From contig NZ_JBQCHP010000065.1 in the NCBI RefSeq assembly GCF_051954575.1, forward strand, positions 1-64,000: a DNA stretch of 64,000 nt. The letters are read 5' to 3'. The stretch comes from Dyella_B sp035690825 (GTDB taxonomy: Bacteria; Pseudomonadota; Gammaproteobacteria; Xanthomonadales; Rhodanobacteraceae). This document shows positions 60,618 through 64,000 of the stretch, one piece after another. Both the position numbers and the translations under genes were made by a program. How positions within the stretch are numbered: the first letter of the stretch is position 1; the number at the start of each line of letters is the position of its first letter. The notes beneath the pieces are model-generated. The model was not told the origin of the DNA and made no database searches. It saw nothing but the letters and a program-made list of their open reading frames with translations.

Positions 60618-60662
60618 ATGACGCAAATATTGCAGCGGTCAAATGTTACGCGGCAATGACAG
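60618..60662 (-). promoter_or_regulatory. Possible Pho box upstream of phoB
   Basis: Reading toward phoB: a perfect CTGTCAT half-site (60662-60656) and, further on, CTGCAAT-ATTT-GCGTCAT (60635-60618), two imperfect half-sites with the right 11-base repeat spacing. Autoregulation by PhoB is known in other bacteria. Confidence 0.35.
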
Positions 60663-60723
60663 TGCGCGAAAAAGCTACGCAGGGAAGGAATGCAGGATGA
60701 CCGGAATCCCGCAGAAGGCGAAC

Positions 60724-60787
60724 CGTAGGCTGGGATGAAATCCCAGCACGATCATACATATAAGCCGGGATTTCATCCCAGGCTGGG
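60724..60787. repeat. REP-like doublet, family A variant
   Basis: CGTAGGCTGGGATGAAATCCCAGC facing GCCGGGATTTCATCCCAGGC. The stem has changed to GCTGGGAT/ATCCCAGC but retains the GTAG head on the left. It sits immediately after the BepA-like gene stop. Confidence 0.82.
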
Positions 60788-62476
60788 TTATTTCTCGGCG
60801 CTGAAACAAAGCCGTCCGCTGCAGCCAGGCCCGAACTGCTGCTGCGTCTGGCTGGTGCCATCCGGGTTGTCATCGGTGGCCACGCGGCGCTTGCGCAGTT
60901 CCAGCACCAACGGGGTGAGGTCGGCGATGTGGGCCTGGATGCGGGCGCGGGCGTAGTAGTCCAGATCGTTGCGCTTGAGCAGGGTTTTCAATTGCTCCAT
61001 CGCATCGAACGGTCGACCCGAGAGAAAACTGGCCTGGGCGTAAGCCTCGCCGGCGCGGACCGCCTCGCCGGCCCGTTCGCTGGCGCGGGCATAAGCGGTG
61101 AACAGGCCCGGTTCGTCGGTGTCTTCCAGCATCGGCCGCAGCATGCTGGCGGCCTGCTCGGCCTGCGCCTTGCTGCCGCCCTGGATCAGCGCGTTGGCGT
61201 AGGCCAGGCCGATGGCCTTGTTGCGCGGAGATTCGGTGTTGAGCGCGGCGTAGAGTTCCAGTGCCGCGGCGCGCTGGCCGTCCTGCAGGTGCGCATCGGC
61301 CATGGCCAGGCGCAGCACCAGGCTGTCCGGGTGCTTGGCCAGCAGCGGCTGCAACTGAGCGATGGCCTTGCCGCCCTGGCCGCTGCGGGTCAGGGCGAGT
61401 GCGTAGCCGTAGCGGTTTTCCGGCGTGTCGTAGCGGCCGTCCTGGCGGCCAAGCAAGCCGGCGTAATAGTTGCTCATGCGGTACGCATCGTCGGACAGCA
61501 CGCGCACACGCTCGCGCATCAGCAGATAGATGCTGAGATCCTTGCCGGCGCTGCCCGAGGCGAGCAGCGAGGTCGGGTCTTTCACGTAGGCGATCGGCGC
61601 CGTCTGCTGCGCCCAGCGCTCCTTGTCCAGCAGGTTGCCCTTCGGTTGCAGTTTCTGCGCAGCGATCAATGAGCCGGCGCGCGCTTTCGCATCGCTGATG
61701 CGCTGGGAGGTAACCGGGTGATCCAGCAGCAGGGAAGGCACGTCGATGCCGCCGGCGTCGGCGCTCATTTCGTCTTCCATGCGCTGGAAAAAGCCGGCCA
61801 TGGCGTTGGGGTCGTAGCCGGACTTGGCGAGTGTCTCGATGCCGGTGCGGTCGGCTTCGGCTTCGTCCTTGCGGGTGAAGTTGATCTGCTTCTGCATCAG
61901 CACGCCCTGGCCGCCCAAGAGGGTGGCCGCGGCGGCCTGGCCACCGGCGGCGCCGCCCGCGGCGATGGCGCCGAGCGCGACCAATGCCAGCAGCGGCGTG
62001 TCCTTCTTCGCCGCTTCGTAGGCGCGCTGCAGGTGGTTCTGGGTGATATGGCCGATTTCGTGCGCCATCACCGCGGCCAGTTCGTCCTCGCTGCGCGTGA
62101 TGACGATCAGGCCGGAATTCATGCCGATATAGCCGCCGGGCGCGGAGAAAGCGTTGATCACCGGATCCTTGGCGATGAAGAACGCGAAGTGGTCCTTCGG
62201 CCGGGCCGAGTTGGCGACCAGGCGGAAGCCCAGATTGTTGATGTAGTCGTCCAGCAATGGGTCGTCCACCACCATGTCCAGCGCGCGCATCTGCTGCAGC
62301 ATCATGGCGCCGTAATCCTGCGCTTCCTGCGGGGAAATCAGCGCGTTGGCCGAGCTGCCCAGGTCAGGCAGGCGGATGTCGTCGGTGCGATCCTGGGCGC
62401 CGGCGGCAAAGGCCACGGCGGCCGAGGCCAGCGCGGTGAGCAGGCGGTGACGGAGATGTCGATGCGGCATGGTCAT
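60788..62476 (-). CDS. Periplasmic M48 metalloprotease with TPR repeats (BepA/YfgC-like)
   Basis: A 562-residue precursor. ATG 62476 gives a signal peptide (LLTALASAAVAFAAGAQ). The M48 domain has INAFSAPGGYIGMNSGLIVITRSEDELAAVMAHEIGHITQNH with the zinc motif HEIGH, and the third ligand in DEAEADRTGIETL. TPR repeats from about 330 to 530. BepA in E. coli degrades or assists misassembled outer-membrane proteins such as LptD. The last residues (GPGCSGRLCFSAEK) include two cysteines. Monocistronic. Confidence 0.93.
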   Translation of the reverse strand: MTMPHRHLRHRLLTALASAAVAFAAGAQDRTDDIRLPDLGSSANALISPQEAQDYGAMMLQQMRALDMVVDDPLLDDYINNLGFRLVANSARPKDHFAFFIAKDPVINAFSAPGGYIGMNSGLIVITRSEDELAAVMAHEIGHITQNHLQRAYEAAKKDTPLLALVALGAIAAGGAAGGQAAAATLLGGQGVLMQKQINFTRKDEAEADRTGIETLAKSGYDPNAMAGFFQRMEDEMSADAGGIDVPSLLLDHPVTSQRISDAKARAGSLIAAQKLQPKGNLLDKERWAQQTAPIAYVKDPTSLLASGSAGKDLSIYLLMRERVRVLSDDAYRMSNYYAGLLGRQDGRYDTPENRYGYALALTRSGQGGKAIAQLQPLLAKHPDSLVLRLAMADAHLQDGQRAAALELYAALNTESPRNKAIGLAYANALIQGGSKAQAEQAASMLRPMLEDTDEPGLFTAYARASERAGEAVRAGEAYAQASFLSGRPFDAMEQLKTLLKRNDLDYYARARIQAHIADLTPLVLELRKRRVATDDNPDGTSQTQQQFGPGCSGRLCFSAEK

Positions 62477-62592
62477 AGATGAACGACAATAGCACTCAGA
62501 CCGTTCGCTGATGCGGCAGTTCAGCGTCCGGTGCTTGGTTTCGAACACCGCCACCGCCATTTACGGCGCAAGTCAGTCCGGGAGTTTCTGCG

Positions 62593-62856
62593 ATGCCCAA
62601 GATCGAAGTCTATTCCACCGCGGTATGTCCGTACTGCGTGGCCGCGAAGAACCTGTTGAAGGCGAAGGGCCTGACTTGGCAGGAAGTGCGGGTGGACACC
62701 GATCCGGCCCAGCGAGACACCATGCTTCAGCGCAGCGGCGGCCGCCGCACCGTGCCGCAGATTTTCATCAACGATCACCACGTGGGCGGCTACGACGACC
62801 TGGTCGCCGCTGATCGCAGCGGCAAGCTGGCGCAACTGCTGGAAGCGGCCGCATGA
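62593..62856 (+). CDS. grxC: Glutaredoxin (GrxC type)
   Basis: An 87-residue dithiol glutaredoxin. GGGAG precedes the ATG. The active site is C12-P-Y-C15 (STAVCPYCVAAKNLL), with the cis-proline in RRTVPQIFINDHHVGGYDDL. It reduces disulphides with glutathione. Its TGA overlaps the ATG of the next gene (ATGA), indicating an operon. Confidence 0.96.
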   Translation: MPKIEVYSTAVCPYCVAAKNLLKAKGLTWQEVRVDTDPAQRDTMLQRSGGRRTVPQIFINDHHVGGYDDLVAADRSGKLAQLLEAAA

Positions 62857-63245
62857 GCGCCGAGAAGGATCGCGTCGCCGAATTCAGCGCATTCCGTCAA
62901 CGCATGAACGAACGCATCCTGGCCGAAGACAACCAGGTCGTGCGTCGCTTTTTCGCCCTGGACACGCAGACCTACAAAGCCGGCGCGCTGGAGGTGAAAA
63001 CCAAGGAGATGCTCGGCCTGGTTGCCTCGATGGTGCTGCGTTGCGATGACTGCATCAGCTACCACATCGCGCAGTGCAAGGAAGTGGGCGTGACACGTGA
63101 CGAGTTCTTCGAAGTGTTCAGTGTGGGACTGGTGGTAGGCGGGTCGATCGTGATTCCGCATTTGCGAAGGGCGGTGGATTTTCTTGATCGGTTGGAAGGC
63201 GGCGCAGCAAGCGAGCAGGCGGAAGGCTGCGGCAAGCACGCGTAG
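62853..63245 (+). CDS. Carboxymuconolactone decarboxylase/AhpD-like protein
   Basis: A 130-residue helical protein with the AhpD-like redox motif C-x-x-C and histidine in MVLRCDDCISYHIAQCKEVG and a trailing VGLVVGGSIVIPHLRRAVDFL. The motif is that of thiol-dependent peroxidase partners rather than true decarboxylases. Translational coupling to the glutaredoxin supports a redox role. Confidence 0.9.
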   Translation: MSAEKDRVAEFSAFRQRMNERILAEDNQVVRRFFALDTQTYKAGALEVKTKEMLGLVASMVLRCDDCISYHIAQCKEVGVTRDEFFEVFSVGLVVGGSIVIPHLRRAVDFLDRLEGGAASEQAEGCGKHA

Positions 63246-63263
63246 TTTGTTCTCACCTCAGAC

Positions 63264-63390
63264 AGTCCCCTCCCCTACGTGTAGTAGGGGAGGGTTAGGG
63301 TGGGGTGAAGCAACCTCGCGGTGAGCTTCAGCACACGGCAAGCTCGAGCAACCCCACCCGACCCTCCCCTGCAAGCGGGGGAGGGAGTTT
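63264..63390. repeat. Family C palindromic repeat pair
   Basis: CCCCTCCCCTACGTGTAGTAGG... and the inverted ACCCTCCCCTGCAAGCGGGG..., with AGGGTGGGGTGAAGCAACCT linking as at 19874. The remaining gap to 63564 shows nothing else but the next gene's ribosome-binding site. Confidence 0.88.
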
Positions 63391-63564
63391 ATTTGCACAT
63401 ATCCATTCGAATTGAAGCGATGCTCCATACGAGCATTTGCAACGCCTGCCACTCGTTCCAGGCTATTCGCCGACAAGCCCATCAGGGATAATTGCGCAGT
63501 TTTCAGCCAGGCGCCTCCCCCATGCGCGCCGGCCTCCCTGCTTCATTCCCAAGGAGTTTTCCCC

Positions 63565-64000
63565 ATGAGCAAGACCATTGCGGTGATCCCGGGCGATGGC
63601 ATCGGCCCGGAGATCATGGCCGCCACGCTGCACGTGCTCGACGCGCTCGATTGCGGTCTCACCTACGACACGGTCGAAGCCGGCATGATTGCGCTCGAAA
63701 AGCACGGCGACCTGCTGCCCAAGCCCACGCTGGATGCGATCGCCAAGCACAAGGTGGCGCTGAAGGGGCCGCTGACCACGCCGGTGGGCGGTGGCTTCAC
63801 CTCGATCAACGTCACGCTGCGCCGTCACTTCGATCTCTACGCCAACGTGCGTCCGGCGATCAGCTTTCCCGGCACCAAGGCGCGCTACGACAACATCGAC
63901 ATCATCACGGTGCGCGAGAACACCGAGGGCGCATATCTCTCCGAAGGACAGACGCTGTCCGAAGACGGCGAACTGGCCACCTCGATGATCCGCGTCACAC
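63565..64000 (+). CDS. icd: Isocitrate dehydrogenase (NAD-type), 5' part
   Basis: Runs off the window end (145 codons visible). AAGGAG precedes ATG 63565. N-terminus MSKTIAVIPGDGIGPEIM, then KGPLTTPVGGGFTSINVTLRR (substrate-binding Ser/Arg region), NVRPAISFPGTKARYDNID and IITVRENTEGAYLSEGQ. These match the isocitrate/isopropylmalate dehydrogenase family, and the S-x-N-x-x-L-R-R motif favours isocitrate over 3-isopropylmalate. It converts isocitrate to 2-oxoglutarate and CO2. Confidence 0.92.
   Translation, partial: MSKTIAVIPGDGIGPEIMAATLHVLDALDCGLTYDTVEAGMIALEKHGDLLPKPTLDAIAKHKVALKGPLTTPVGGGFTSINVTLRRHFDLYANVRPAISFPGTKARYDNIDIITVRENTEGAYLSEGQTLSEDGELATSMIRVT

Overview
The window is one contig from a high-GC gammaproteobacterium. 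Gene content (phoB-phoR-ppk-ppx, fabV, lpxH, an NAD-type isocitrate dehydrogenase, a large TonB-dependent receptor of the Xanthomonas type) and GTAG-headed REP repeats with a RAYT transposase point to Lysobacterales (Xanthomonadales), most likely Rhodanobacteraceae (Dyella/Frateuria/Luteibacter-like). The taxonomic call is inference from gene content. No rRNA, tRNA or CRISPR array was seen.

Layout. 1-5 kb: a secreted protein of unknown function and a TonB-dependent receptor whose upstream region folds into several hairpins. 5-10 kb: a membrane diguanylate cyclase, a cupin, a ThDP enzyme paired with a MEKHLA protein, and a membrane-anchored Mrr-type nuclease. 10.5-12.4 kb: a GNAT, then an SPFH protein whose start codon region is split by a MITE. 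12.4-15.5 kb (minus strand): the most interesting locus, a split-borosin-like RiPP pair (alpha-N-methyltransferase plus separate precursor peptide) followed directly by a TPR-GGDEF protein. 15.6-21.3 kb: GIY-YIG-like protein, GST, creatininase/beta-propeller pair, FabV. 21.5-31 kb: a ferritin-like/CDGSH fusion, SDR, phosphoesterase, MarR-GNAT fusion, dioxygenase, Ca2+/H+ antiporter, RAYT transposase. 30.6-33.3 kb: ArsR/SRPBCC pair divergent from a DGPF/ECF42 sigma factor pair. 33.4-49 kb: MFS transporters, YXWGXW protein, dioxygenase, a second Mrr-like protein with an altered catalytic lysine, tandem paralogues, an EAL-CBS-GGDEF protein, 3HB-oligomer hydrolase, cyclophilin, aminotransferase, malate dehydrogenase. 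49-52.5 kb: a Gly/Ser/Pro-Thr-rich lipoprotein next to a TpsB transporter. 52.8-60.6 kb (minus strand): phoB-phoR-ppk-ppx plus cyclophilin and lpxH. 60.8-64 kb: BepA-like protease, glutaredoxin, AhpD-like protein and the 5' part of isocitrate dehydrogenase.

Three families of interspersed palindromic repeats fill the intergenic spaces: (A) GTAG-headed REP doublets with interchangeable stem sequences, (B) CATTCCGGCGAAGGCCGG elements, (C) CCCTCCCCTGC elements. Several abut or supply the stop codon of the neighbouring gene, and one locus shows a B element nested within an A element. The single RAYT gene is the obvious candidate for mobilising family A. Second-messenger signalling is well represented (three GGDEF proteins), as is phosphate/polyphosphate control.
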